This document shows positions 26,250-36,260 of a stretch of 64,000 nt of DNA, piece by piece. The notes beneath the pieces were generated by a model. The model had not been told where the DNA came from. It did not search any database and saw only the letters and a program-made list of their open reading frames with translations. A program made the position numbers and the translations under genes. Source of the DNA: JAPPHA01 sp963662815 (lineage in GTDB: Bacteria; Pseudomonadota; Alphaproteobacteria; Rhodobacterales; Rhodobacteraceae). The DNA is taken from assembly GCA_963662815.2 (NCBI GenBank), contig CAXXWA010000020.1, forward strand, positions 530,662 through 594,661, written 5' to 3'. Numbering within the stretch: the stretch's first letter is position 1; every line of letters starts with the position of its first letter.

Positions 26250-27065
26250 CGACCTCCTGCTAATCTGTGCCGACAGCCCGGACGAAACCGGACACCAAGT
26301 CATGCAAAGCCTATATCGCAATGGGCGAAAAAACAAACGCCGCTTATTGCGAGCGGTATCGCTCCCATACGGCGCGATTTTCGGGGGAATCGAGTTTGCA
26401 AACCGAATTCCGCGGCGCGTGCCAGCCAACGTCCGTTGCCGTTCCGTCCGCCGTCTCGGAGTTCATGCACATCATGACGCCGTCGAGAGAGACAAGGAGC
26501 GACACGGCCTCTGCGGGCATCTAGTCCCGTGCCAGGAAATCTTCCAGAAGCGCTCCGGAACACTCCTCCACAGCAGTTCCCCATTCTCCCCGGAAAGCCG
26601 CACGGGGGACGCCGTCGAAGGCCCCTGGCCGAACAGCTGCCTCCAGGCGTCCTCTTTCTCGCTGGCCGACGGGCTGAGTACCGCCTCGGCCTGAATCAGG
26701 AACGCGCCGGTCCTCGAGGGACGGCACCGCAACCGCAGGAAGGCGACCGGCCCTAACGTCGTCATTGCGCGGCCCGGCGTGACCTCGGCGCTCAGGAATG
26801 TCCTGCCGTCGGCCTCCAGCGAAGGCCCGTGGTCGTCAAGAGCCGCGAACACGACCGCCAAGACTGCGCTGGTCGTGTCGAAGACCATGTCGCGAAGCGC
26901 GCCCTCGGCTTCGTTCGGGTCGCTCCGGCACAGGGCCGAGACGTTCCGCCAGGCCGTGCTCGGCGGCCCTCTCGACCAGGGCGACGCCCGCCTTCGCCGG
27001 GCTCGGTCTCTTGCCGCCGCGACGGATCCGCTTCCCTCACCGGGAAGCTTGATAGCTGCATCCAA
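26250..27065 (-). pseudogene. Decayed ISKra4-like transposase
   Basis: Pieces of one protein are spread over several frames. N-terminal: TTLGPVAFLRLRCRPSRTGA. Middle: ECSGALLEDFLARD then a TAG. After the stop: MPAEAVSLLVSLDGVMMCMN and DGTATDVGWHAPRNSV. The VSLDGVMM segment and the GPSTASPVRLSGE region are familiar from ISKra4-type transposases of alphaproteobacteria. Several frameshifts and stops make it inactive. Exact element ends were not found. Confidence 0.5.
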
Positions 27066-27305
27066 AGGCGCTGCATGTGACGCAACCCGCGATCATTTCT
27101 CAGGCACGAAAGTTGGAGGAAGGCGTCGGCTTTCGCCTGCTGACTCGCCATTCGCGCGGAATGCAGCCGACTCCTGTCGGGATGTTGCTGGCAGGTCGGG
27201 CTGTGGAAGTGGGGAGCTAAGTCCCTATGCTCTTGGCACCCTTCGGCAGCAAATTCTGAATTCTTCTCGAGGTGCGGGTTATCGGTCGAGATATCGTGCC
27301 TGACC
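27066..27305. other. Spacer without recognised gene
   Basis: About 240 bases between the decayed transposase and the antitoxin promoter; no gene or RNA recognised. Confidence 0.35.
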
Positions 27306-27334
27306 TTGACGCGCAAAGTGACCGGTCATAAATA
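27306..27334 (+). promoter_or_regulatory. Original promoter of the phd/vapC pair, now separated by IS5
   Basis: TTGACG (27306-27311), 17-base spacer, TAAATA (27329-27334). Three bases later an IS5-family element begins. On removal of the element and one TA duplicate, the ATG of the antitoxin would lie only about eight bases after the -10 box, implying a leaderless transcript. Confidence 0.55.
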
Positions 27335-27337
27335 CTA

Positions 27338-28209
27338 GGGCCTGTTGACAGTCATTTTGCCGCGACCACGCCGGCGACGAGGTGAATTCCCGCCGCGAAA
27401 CTCTCGTCCGTCTTGTCGTACCGCGTCGCGATGGCCCTGAACTCCTTGATTTTCGCGAAGAAGTTCTCCACCAGGTGCCGCCAGCCGTACACGTCCCGGT
27501 CGTGCTCCCGCGGCTCCGTCCGGTTCCGCCGTGCGGGAATCACCGCCTCCGCGCCGCGTCCCTCCAGTTCCTCGAGCAGCCAGTCGGCGTCGAACGCCCT
27601 GTCGCCGACGAAGGCCCCGAACGGAAGATCGTCGAGAAGGGCGGGCACGCCCGCGAGGTCGTGCGCCTGGCCGGGGAGGATCGTGAACCGCACAAGGTAT
27701 CCGAGCGCGTCCACGACGGCCACGACCTTGCTCGTCAGGCCGCCTCGGGAGCGGCCGATCCCCTGCCTTTCGGTCCCCCCCTCGCCCCCGACGCCTTCTG
27801 GTGCGCCTGGACCACCGTGCCGTCGACGAACACGCACTCGAGGTCGAACTCCTCGGACAACGTGTTGAAAACACGCTCGAAAACGCCCAAAAGCGTCCAG
27901 CGGCGGAACCGCTTGAAGACGCTGTTCCAGGCGCCAAAGCGCTCCGGGAGGTCGCGCCATGGCGATCCCGTGCGGAACCGCCAGAGCCACCGCCTCAAGG
28001 AAGAGGCGGTTGTCCGCCGCCGTGCCGCCGGGGTCGGTCGCCTTGCCCGGCAGCAAGTGCTCGACCCGCGCCCACATGGCGTCGGTCAGCACAGTCCTGT
28101 CTGCATTCATCTGAAACCTGCTCGTTGTCCGTGCCGCCGTTCCGGCGGTCATTGGGACGGTAAATGGCATCAAGCCGAGCGAATCGCAACATGACTGTCA
28201 ACAGGCCCT
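27338..28209 (-). mobile_element. IS5-family element (IS427/IS1031-like)
   Basis: 872-base element with perfect terminal inverted repeats GGGCCTGTTGACAGTCA and complement, flanked by TA duplications (27336-27337 and 28210-28211). It encodes one transposase on the minus strand. The boundaries are defined by the repeats. It separates the promoter from the antitoxin gene. Confidence 0.9.
27352..28110 (-). pseudogene. IS5-family transposase, in two shifted segments
   Basis: The protein starts MNADRTVLTDAMWARVEHLL. An extra G after LFLEAV shifts it out of frame; the next frame gives LWRFRTGSPWRDLPERFGAWNSVF and the first catalytic Asp in VFVDGTVVQAHQKAS. A run of seven G then separates it from the last frame, TERQGIGRSRGGLTSKV, with VGDRAFDADWL and the C-terminal KIKEFRAIATRYDKT. 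The poly-G site may be a programmed frameshift, as seen in related elements. The upstream extra G looks like a lesion, so activity is doubtful. Confidence 0.75.
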
Positions 28210-28215
28210 AGTCAC

Positions 28216-28470
28216 ATGAACAGGATCAATGCATCAGATTTCAAGGCGCGATGTCTCGCTATCCTAGACAAGGTCCATGAGACTGGCGAGCGAATGATAA
28301 TCCTCAAGCGCGGGCGGCCTGTCGCCGAACTGTCGCGTGTGACTGGTGATGGCGAAAGGTATCCCCAAACAGAACTGGAGGGAACGGTCGTCATAGTCGG
28401 CGACGTCGTGGGGCCGGTGCTTTCGGATGATCATTGGGACAGCCTGAAAGAGTCGAAGACCTCTCCCTGA
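28216..28470 (+). CDS. phd: Phd/YefM-family antitoxin
   Basis: 84 residues. The N-terminal Phd fold MNRINASDFKARCLAILDKV with RMIILKRGRPVAEL is the DNA-binding dimer; the C-terminus GDVVGPVLSDDHWDSLKES would wrap the toxin. It starts five bases after an IS5-family element, with no Shine-Dalgarno sequence of its own. Pairs with the PIN-domain toxin 141 bases downstream. The longer than usual gap between the two genes is unusual. Confidence 0.85.
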   Translation: MNRINASDFKARCLAILDKVHETGERMIILKRGRPVAELSRVTGDGERYPQTELEGTVVIVGDVVGPVLSDDHWDSLKESKTSP

Positions 28471-28611
28471 AAGGCGAGGTCGAACGGGCGTCATCATCAA
28501 GGGCCCAAGCAGACGGGCACTGGGAGTCGGGACGGCCATCCAGTCCACACTCAACCATACGTTGGAGACCTAACTGGGCGTGCTTCCTCAACGCCACACT
28601 CTGGAAGATTC

Positions 28612-29010
28612 ATGAAGGCGCTGCTCGACACGCATATACTGCTCTGGTGGCACGGCGACCGTGATCGGTTGTCACGGGATCAATGGAAGGTCATATCGGC
28701 TGCCAATGTGGAGACGCCGCTGCTGGTCTCCGACATCTCGCTCTGGGAAGTGGCCATGTTGCATAGCTTGGGTCGCATCCGCTTGACGATTCCCCTTCGG
28801 GAGTGGCTCGAGAGGGCCGTCGCACCACCGCTGGTGCGACGCCACGGCATTTCCCCGGCGGTGGCGGCAGAACTGGCGTACTTGCCTGATTCCTTTCATC
28901 GCGACCCGGCGGACCGTATTTTGGTAGCGACCGCCCGGACAATTGGAGCGACGCTCTTGACGCGGGACCCCAGGATCTCGAGAGCGGGGCTAGTCGACAC
29001 ATTGGGCTGA
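28612..29010 (+). CDS. vapC: PIN-domain ribonuclease toxin (VapC-like)
   Basis: 132 residues. PIN-domain acidic residues are visible: Asp in MKALLDTHILLWW, Glu in SDISLWEVAML, Asp in FHRDPADRILVATA and Asp in LLTRDPRI. It is predicted to be a metal-dependent endoribonuclease targeting tRNA or other RNAs. The upstream partner is a Phd-type antitoxin. The gene appears intact. Confidence 0.88.
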   Translation: MKALLDTHILLWWHGDRDRLSRDQWKVISAANVETPLLVSDISLWEVAMLHSLGRIRLTIPLREWLERAVAPPLVRRHGISPAVAAELAYLPDSFHRDPADRILVATARTIGATLLTRDPRISRAGLVDTLG

Positions 29011-30039
29011 CGTCTAACTGGTTCGAATCGTGGCACCTGTATGATGTTGGCCATCCCAATGAACGGTAGCGCGGAACATTCGATGTTGGTCCCGTCACAA
29101 GCTTGCATTCGCAAATCAGTTGCGCGACAACTTCCATTGACGTTTGCCACCTGACCGCAGGCGGGTCTTGTGGCGAGCAAGGCTGATGGTGGTCCGCGCC
29201 ACCGCCATTACATTGACATCTGCTGCGACTGCCATCCGAACACCGGGGGCCCGAGGAGCCACTGGATGGCCGGAAATGGACCCGGCCACCTCCATGACGT
29301 CTGAGTTCCAGCCAATGCAGATCAGGTCGGTCCGAGGACGACGGCACCATAATCTGGATCCTGAATCCGGCCTCCTGCATCCTCTCCCGGGCGCGACGCC
29401 AGCTTCCTCGGGACTGGCGCAGCCGGGACAGGGGTGACGCAGATGGTGATGGAGACCCTCGCCGAGACTCCTCGCTTCACCGGGATCACCTGCTGGGCGT
29501 CCGGATGGACCCATGTCGGGCCCACCCGAGGTTGTGGGCGTTGCGACATAAGTAAGGAATTCGCAAAGCCGAAGAAGCGTCCATGTTTCGGGGCAAGCCC
29601 GAGCCCCGCTTTTTCGGCGGTTTCTGGAGATCCTGACCCGCATTTTCCACATCCTGTCCACAGTCCTGCCCACGTCCGGACGCTGTCAAGGCAAGCGGGA
29701 ACTCTCCGGTCGCAAGCTCCAAGCTGTTTCAAGGTCTCCTTGTCGTTGGAGTCGCGATGACTGTTCCGCCTTCCGCGGGAGAGCCACATTGCCGTCCGCA
29801 ACGCTCGCCGGCGTACACGGGATGCACCGCCGCAGGGTCCGGACGGCGTCGTCAGCCATTTCGGGCAACGGGTCATGATCCGGTGCGGCAGGTTCCGACC
29901 GAAGGATGCGGACCGGGTCGTTCTCTCTTCAGAGCCGCTCCGGCGACTGTTGCGGGACAGCGATGTCCTCATCCTGCTCCCGGACGGCACCGGCAGTCCG
30001 CCTGGCGTCCCGAACCGCGACCACGTCCGCGCACGGGAA
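29011..30039. other. Region without confident gene
   Basis: About 1 kb between vapC and the GMC 3' exon. Overlapping frames on both strands (for example minus 29116-29673 and plus 29875-30130) show no recognised motif. A minus-strand frame near 29050-29180 contains ACDGTNIECSALPFIGMANI, which has protein-like composition but is unidentified. Probably degraded sequence. Confidence 0.35.
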
Positions 30040-30152
30040 CTATGTCCAACCGGCGATTATCAGGTCAGCCGCACGATCCGCGATCGCTTGGGTCGGGGCA
30101 TTCGTGTTGGCGCTCACCAGGACCGGCATGATCGAGGCATCTGCGACTCGAA
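30040..30152 (-). pseudogene. GMC oxidoreductase, 3' exon after group II intron
   Basis: This encodes the last 37 residues of a choline dehydrogenase-like GMC flavoprotein: LRVADASIMPVLVSANTNAP, then TQAIADRAADLIIAGWT*. The conserved active-site Asn region is ANTNAPTQ. It is separated by 8 kb from its 5' exon at 38202-38898 on the same strand. Joining base 30152 to 38202 gives the continuous reading VKRAGRLRVADAS in the exact family spacing. Confidence 0.85.
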
Positions 30153-30524
30153 GTCGGGTAGGGCACTGGCGCGCGCACCACAGGTCACGTTTCCAGCACC
30201 CCCCCTGAAATTCCGTACGTCCGGTTTTCCCGGGTACGGCTTCAAGCACCAGGCACCCCAATTGGAGTTCGGTACGGTACCTTCCGCGACATCCGCCACA
30301 CTTAAGGCTGACCCAGCCATGCCCGTGGCACCATCCCGCGTTTGCGCCGCCCTTCGGCTCGACAGCACCACCCTTTGATCCGGATGGTATCCTCGGTCGG
30401 CGACGGGCTCTGAGTCCCGCCATGACCTGCCACCTTCGCCACCTGAGCCCAGAGGTCCTCGCTCCAGCCGGGTTGTGTTGTCCCGAACATCACCGCTTAA
30501 TCTGAAGTTCTGAAGCGGGTAAGA
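30153..30524 (-). ncRNA. Group II intron, 3' segment with domains V and VI
   Basis: Read on the minus strand, domain V lies at 30243-30207: CCGTAC pairs with GTACGG, then an AC bulge, an upper CCGG/CCGG stem and a GAAA-type loop. Domain VI follows, with a candidate branch-point A seven bases from the 3' end. The intron ends ...CCCTACCCGAC at 30153, the usual AY ending, abutting the GMC 3' exon. The strand at 30495-30516 can pair with 37673-37693 as a domain IV stem. No reverse transcriptase frame is present. The upstream side is cut by an IS30-family element. Confidence 0.8.
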
Positions 30525-30527
30525 GAT

Positions 30528-31921
30528 CCCCACTTCCACTCCGAAGTGCAACACCGGCCATTTCCGCTGCGAGCGCGCAGCTCGGGTGCCGAAGATGGCC
30601 CTGTGATGGCGAATCCAGACCCCGGGGCACCCGAGATCCGGGCACGAGGCGGCTGAAGTCCCGTCGAAACGCAGCGTAGCCGCGCTCTGCCCGGACGGCG
30701 CAAGCCGCGCCCAGGGGGCGTCTGCGGCCCGCCGGGCGAAGGGAGGGCGGAGCCCGACCGAGGTCGGCGGGCCGCAGACGCCCCTTTCTCTCGCCGGACC
30801 GGTCCCTCCGCAGGACGGTCCGGGACGGCTTCGGTCAGGGAGGCCGCGCCTTCCGGAACGCCTCGGGCCGGGGTCATGTATCCGAGCGCCTTCCTCGGAC
30901 GCCCGTTCAGCCGGTCCTGGACGGCCTTCACCTCCGCGTCGGTGATCTGCTGGAAGTCCGTGTCCTTGGAAAAATACCCCCGCACCAGGCCGTTCGTGTG
31001 CTCGTTCAGGCCCCGCTCCCAGGAATGGTACGGCGTGGCGAAGAAGAACCCGGCCCCGAGCGCCTTCGCCACCCAGGCGTGCCCCGCGAACTCCTTGCCG
31101 TTGTCCGCGGTGATCGTGTGGACCAGGGCGGCGAGCGGCAGCAGCATCTCGAGCAGCGCGGCACCGACCGCGGCCGCCGTCCTCCGCCCAACCCTCTGAA
31201 GAAGCGTGTATTTCGACGCCCGGTCCACCAGCGACACCAGCGCGCCGCTGTGGCCCTTGCCGATGATCGTGTCCGCCTCCCAGTCGCCGATCCGCTCCTT
31301 CGCCTCCACGATCTCCGGGCGCTCGGAGATGTCCGTGCGGTCCGGGATGCGGCCCCGGCCCGAATGGCGTCCGCCCTTCCAGTTCGGCTTCTTCCCGCGG
31401 CGGCGCAGGAACAGGTAGAGCCGCCCGCCGGCCTTCCGGTCGGCGCGGACGTGCTGGTAGATCCATTCCCGGCCCGCCATGGGGATGCCCTCCTTGCGGA
31501 AGCGGCCGGCGATCTGCTCCGGGCTCCAGCCCTCCGCCAGCCTGTCCTCCACCGTCGTCCACCGCTCCGGCGTCATCTTCCTGGCAACGGACGACGCCGC
31601 GCTGCGCCGCGCCGAGGCCTTTCCCTGCGCCTGCCTGTGGCGGTAGCCGCGCCCGCCGCCGTTGCGCCGGATCTCGCGCCAGACAGTCGTCCGGTCCCGG
31701 CCCAGCTGCCGGGCAATGGCCGGATCGGACAGTCCGCTTTTCCTCAGCGCGTATATCTGGCATCGTTCGCCATGGGTCAGGTGGTGGTAGCCGCTCGGCA
31801 TGACAGTCTCCATGCTTCATCACAGGGACTGTCGCCGCCATCTGGCCGATTTGCAACATCCTGCGTCGAAGGACGCAGGTCGCCACCACCTCTGGTGTTG
31901 CACTTCAGAGTGGCACGGGGG
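30528..31921 (-). mobile_element. IS30-family insertion sequence, copy 2
   Basis: About 1394 bases, ends CCACTCCGAAGTGCAACACC (30536-30555) and its near-complement GGTGTTGCACTTCAGAGTGG (31894-31913), each with a short outer C or G run. GAT target duplication at 30525-30527 and 31922-31924. It retains both ends and the 11 bases missing from copy 1. It sits inside the group II intron. Confidence 0.9.
30835..31813 (-). pseudogene. IS30-family transposase, frameshifted near the C-terminus (copy 2)
   Basis: Reads from METVMPSGYHHLTHGERCQI through the helix-turn-helix and all three catalytic segments (GDWEADTI; TADNGKEF; NEHTNGLVRG) without interruption. One extra G near 30866 shifts the last 13 residues, so MTPAEAFRKARPP* of copy 1 becomes MTPARGVPEG and the frame runs on to 30497. 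The catalytic core is intact, so activity is conceivable with an altered tail. Confidence 0.8.
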
Positions 31922-31936
31922 GATTTATTGAATCGT

Positions 31937-33446
31937 GAGCCTCTTGCAAAACCATTGGGTTGAGCGCCCGATGAACGGGGCCGGTTTCCCGGCGCGGCCG
32001 GAATCGCGAATCAAGCTGCCCGAATCCACGGACTTTCGCCGCTGCCGCCGAACGGTTCGGAACAAAGAGCGAACATGCCGCGGCGCCGGCCATGCTTCGC
32101 CGCTCGCCGGCCCCGCGGCGGCGGTTCGCAGGGGATAGTGCCGTCCCGAAGGACGGGGAGAGCGTCAGGAAGGGGCGGCGAGGCGCATGAACTGGTCGAC
32201 CGTCAGCGCCAGAACCCCGAACATCAGGTGGCAAAGAACCTTCGCGTGTCCCCGGACGCGCACGTGGCGGGCCCCGAACTCGTCCTTCAGCCGGGCGTTG
32301 CTCCGCTCGACCCCCGAACGGATCCGGTAGCGGACGCTCTCGGGCATGGCGAGGCCGCACGCGCGCAGCGCCCGGGCCTCGCGCTTCAGGTCCTCCTTGA
32401 GATCCCTGTCGCGGCGCGGGTTGACGTCGATGATCGGGACGTGGCCGAGGCGTTCGCTCGTCTCGCGGATCTCTGTCGCGTCATAGGCCGCGTCCATGAG
32501 GTCGTAGAGGTTGGTCACGCGTCCGGCGGTCATCGTCGCGAGGGGGATCGCCGCCTGGCTGTCGTGGACCGATGCCGAGGTCAGGATGGCGCTCACCGGC
32601 ACGCCGCAGTCGGCCGTGTCGAGGTGCAGCTTGTAGCCTCTCCAGCTCGTCAGGAAGCCTTTGGCGTTCCTCTTCGCGCCGTGGTCGCAGCCGCGCGGCA
32701 GGTCGGCGAGCATCTCCGGGAGGCTCATGCCGCCCGACTGGCGCTCGAGGCGGCCGGGCTCCCTCTCCGCCTCCTCGCCCTTGCGGGGACGCCCGCGCCG
32801 GCGCTTCGGCTTCTTCGCGGCCGCCGGCTTCGGCGCCGGCTTTCTCCCGCCCCTCGATCGCCGTCGAGTCCCGCGAGACGTGGCCGATCAGCTCCGCTCC
32901 CAGGGCATCCTTCACCAGGGCCTCGTGCATGCGTTCGGGAAGGCGGGCCTCGGAGAACTCGGCGAAGGCGCGCGAGAAGGTCGCCTCGCTCGGGATCGCG
33001 CCGACGCGCGGCCAGCCGCAGAGCCTGCGCAGCGTCGCGTCGACCATGAGCCTGTCGATCAGGTCGCGGGTCGTCGGAAGATCCCAAATCGCCTTGGCGA
33101 CGAAGGCCCGCGCCAGGGCCTGGCGGCTCCGCTGCGGCCGCCCGGGGCCGCTCCAGTGCGTCGAGACGAAGCGCTCGACCCCGGCAAGGTCGAGAGCCCG
33201 GACGAGTTTCCTGTGGTTTTCCAGCAGCGGGCCGACCTCCTCGGCAAGCGCGGGGAAAAGTTCCCCTTGAAACCGGGTCCAGAGATTGGATAGAGTGGAT
33301 CGCAAGGACATCGGGGTCGCCTCCCTTGGTAGTGTTTTTCGACAACTACACTTACCTTGTGGCGGCTCCGATCTCCAGGATCATCCAAGCAAAATCGTCG
33401 AAATCGGCGGGAAATTCACCCGTCTAAGGGATTTTGCAAGAGGCTC
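31937..33446 (-). mobile_element. 1.5-kb DDE insertion sequence (IS5/IS1182-like), copy A
   Basis: 1510 bases bounded by inverted repeats GAGCCTCTTGCAAAA and TTTTGCAAGAGGCTC, with a perfect 4-base target duplication TCGT (31933-31936 and 33447-33450). Nearly identical to copy B at 41623-43131, in opposite orientation. One transposase gene fills it. It was inserted about a dozen bases beyond the IS30-family copy. Confidence 0.92.
32165..33311 (-). pseudogene. DDE transposase of copy A, one-base frameshift
   Basis: Begins MSLRSTLSNLWTRFQGELFP and keeps the SEATFSRAF and HVSRDSTAIEGRE regions. One extra A (AAA for AA) after EGRE near 32850 shifts the frame; the C-terminal half (KGFLTSWRGYKLHLDTADCG, DLMDAAYDATEI, RYRIRSGVERSNARLKDEFG) continues in another frame to 32165. 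Copy B is intact at this position. A full-length protein would be about 380 residues. Confidence 0.85.
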
Positions 33447-33489
33447 TCGTATCAATAGGATACGTGGATCGGGACTGTCACGGTCTGCC

Positions 33490-35300
33490 TGCAAACGGCG
33501 AATCCGACCGGATCCGCCGTCACATGGCTGCGATGTCCTTCAGCAGATCGAGCGCGCTCTCTTGGCCGGCATCGTGCCGGGTCGTCACCTCGACCTCGGC
33601 CTCCGGCCCGTCGCCTGCGCCCGGAATCCGGTGCGTCGAGCGCACGATGGTCGACAGGCTGTCGAGAAGCGTCCGGAAGCTGTGGGCGCCGCTGCCGTCC
33701 GGCAGGGTGTGGGCATGAACCTTGGTCAGCGTCTTCTCCGAGCGCCGGGCGGGCAGGACCGGATCCCCGGTCTCGTCGGGTTCGGTGTCGGTATGGCACA
33801 GGGGGGCCCATGCCTTCCGCATGTGCCATTCGACGAGACAGGCGAGCATGCAGATGAAGAAGTGGGCGCGGACCCGGTGCGCGAGGCGGTGGAATATCGG
33901 CCGGACCTGGAGGTCGCCGGCTTGAGGCATCGGAATGCCCGCTCCACGCGGGTCAACCTCTTGTAGTTTCTGACGCACTCGGGGGCGACCATGTCTTCGG
34001 CGCCGAGCGAGGTGCGGATGATGTAGATTCCGTCGAGGGCGGCCTCGGCCTCGATGGAGTCCCTGGTCGCGGCTGAAGCCGAAGCCGGTCGCGGCGATGT
34101 CGACGTCGAAGTGCTTCTTCATCTTCTTCGTGTTGATGACCTCGCCCACGGCGAGGCCGATGTCGGCCTCGCCCTCGAGGGTTCCGCCCTCGACGCGTCC
34201 GGCGATCTTCGCGAGCGCCTTTTCGGTGGCCTCGAGCAGCTCCTGCCGGACGCGGGCGCGGTGCCCGGCGAGGCGGGGATTGCGGCAGGCGACGAGGCGC
34301 TCGCCGGGGAAGTCCGGATGGTCCCGGATCTCGAACAGCGTCTGCTCGTGTTCGGGGTCCTGGAAACGGTCGAGATCGGCCCTGGCGGGCGAGCTTGCGG
34401 AGGGTCGGGCTCTTCAGGGCGGTGATCCAGTCGGCGCCGCCGCGGGCGCGCAGGGCCTCGATGGCGGCCTTGATGATCATGCCGCGGTCCCCGACCATCA
34501 CCACCCGGGAGAGCCCGTAGCGGCGCTGCAGGCGGTCGGGCCCGGGCAGGAGGGTCTCCTTGTCGGTGATGTTTCCCGGATATGCGGAGACCGAGACCGG
34601 GCGCCCGTCGCGGTCGCAGAGGAGGCCGAAGTTGATCTGCGGGAGACCCCGCTTGCGGTCGCGGCTGCAGCCGAAGCGCGCGAGCGGACAGTGGCTTCCC
34701 TCATGCCAGGTCGAGGACAGGTCCCGGAGAACGAGATCGTCTTGCGCGATCCATCGCCGTGCCAGGCGTCCCTGGATGCCCTCCTGCCGCTCGTCGAGCC
34801 AGTCCATCGCCGCGCAGAGGTCCTCGGGCGCGACGTCGTCGGCGATGGCGAACTCCTCGGGCAGGGTGGCGTTCCGCCACCATCGGCTGGTGGCGAGCTT
34901 GGAGTTCGGCCTGAGGATGCGGCCGGCGACCATGGCGAGGACAAGGTCGCGTTCCGGGCACCGCTCGCGGGCGACGAGGCGGGGAAGGCCGATGGCGTTC
35001 ATGGCCGTCTGCACCGCCTGCACCGCCCCATGGTGGCGGGATCGGACCGGGTCCCCAAGCACGTCGCCGGCCTCCGCGTGCCGCTTTCCCGCCAGCGCGC
35101 CGCGCAGCAGGGGATCGCGTGCGGCGGCAGGTGCGAGAGATTGGCGAGGGTCCGCTTCTGCACCCGGTTGTCGTGGTCGCGGCAGCTCTGTCGGAGGAGG
35201 ACGGAAGTGTATGTCTTTCCGTTCTGGTGTTTCTTGAGGACGGCGACGTGCATTCCTGCGGATTTGGGCATGGCGGGACCCTGACGTGCCTACAGTTTCG
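33490..35300 (-). mobile_element. IS1634-like element, ends not resolved
   Basis: Extent is estimated from the transposase. The sequence CTGTAGGCACG occurs (reverse strand) at about 35284-35296 and again near 35417, upstream of the transposase start; a diverged form (CTGTCACGG) lies near 33475. One of these pairs may be the terminal repeats. No target duplication could be identified. Confidence 0.5.
33520..35271 (-). pseudogene. IS1634-family transposase, multiply frameshifted
   Basis: The N-terminus is MPKSAGMHVAVLKKHQNGKT with RTLANLSHLPPHAI. The middle, in another frame, has LVLAMVAGRILRPNSKLATS, LVLRDLSSTWHEG and VVMVGDRGMIIKAAIEALRA. The C-terminus, in a third frame, has GEVINTKKMKKHFDVDIAAT and GSGAHSFRTLLDSLSTIVR. 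Order and spacing match IS1634 transposases (about 580 residues). At least three frameshifts; inactive. Confidence 0.75.
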
Positions 35301-35751
35301 GGCCGACCATGGGGCATGATTGCTATAGTGTCAAGAGGAAATCGGGCATGTCGGGCAATTTGTTCCATATTCCGTGGGAAGGCTGCCGGTGAGGTCTATG
35401 GCTTGATGGGATCAGTCGTGCCTACAGGAATCCGTTTCGCGACGCATCCCGGGGTAATAGGGGCAACTTTCCGGGAATTGCAGCAGGATTCAGGGGATTC
35501 CCTCCCGAATCGTTTTCTGATTCCAAGGGGGCATGGATGATTCGGAAACAGGTCGCCGCGCGGTTGCCGGCCTTGCAGCGCTCAGGTCGGAGCTCTCGGC
35601 CATCCGGGCCCTGCTCGCCGAGAGGGACGCGCAGCTTGCGGAGAGGCGACGCACAGTTCAACGACCTCGGACGGCCGAGCTTGCCGATAGGGACGCGCAG
35701 CTTGCCGAGCAGGACAGGCGGCTCGCCGGGCAGGCCCTGAAAGGGTGGCGG

Positions 35752-36255
35752 GCGCCGTCGTTCGGGAGCGAGATCATCCGGCATCGACGAAGCGGGCGCG
35801 GCAGGTTGAGCTTGGAGCCGTCGACGGCGAAGGTCCGGTGTCCGTTCCAGTTCGGGTCGTGGATGCCGTGCGCGACGGATCTCGCGGTGCAGGTCCCGGA
35901 ACAGGTCCTCCGTGCACGCGGGCGCGCGCCTTGCAGATCGAGGAGGCGGCGACCGGCTGCGGCTGCGGCAGCGCGATGCCGGAACTTCCGGCACTGCTCC
36001 CACAGCTCGGCCGTCGACGGTGACCGTGAGCCCTTCGGGTCCGCGCGCCGAGCACCAGTCGGAACACGAACAGCATGACGACGAGGCTGTCCGTCACCCG
36101 GCGTCATCGTGCATCCACTGCCCGGTCGTTGGCTATCGCGGCGATGTCCGGCGAGTTTCCGCGTCGGCGATCCGGGACCACATGGCGACGAAGCGGCCGT
36201 CGGAGGCGGACGCAGGGGACTTGCCGCGGCGCTTCGGCTTCGGCTTCAAGGCCCT
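35752..36255 (-). pseudogene. IS4-like transposase, N-terminal fragment
   Basis: Read across frames on the minus strand: SLVVMLFVFRLVLGARTRR, then ELWEQCRKFRHR, then HGIHDPNWNGHRTFAVDGSK with LNLPRPL. The GHRTFAVDGSKLNLP segment resembles the first catalytic Asp region of IS4-family enzymes. The C-terminal two-thirds is absent at the junction with the IS66-like sequence. Lies just downstream of the DUF4338 remnant in the same orientation. Confidence 0.55.
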
Positions 36256-36260
36256 CGCCA

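Noticed and set aside
29011..30039. Possible gene on the minus strand (29116-29990 frames)
   Set aside because: Overlapping frames with no motif, no consistent ribosome site and no family resemblance.
30998..31963. Plus-strand frame of 321 codons inside the IS30-family copy
   Set aside because: Mirror frame of the transposase; Ala/Arg/Pro-rich and identical in both copies only because the DNA is identical.
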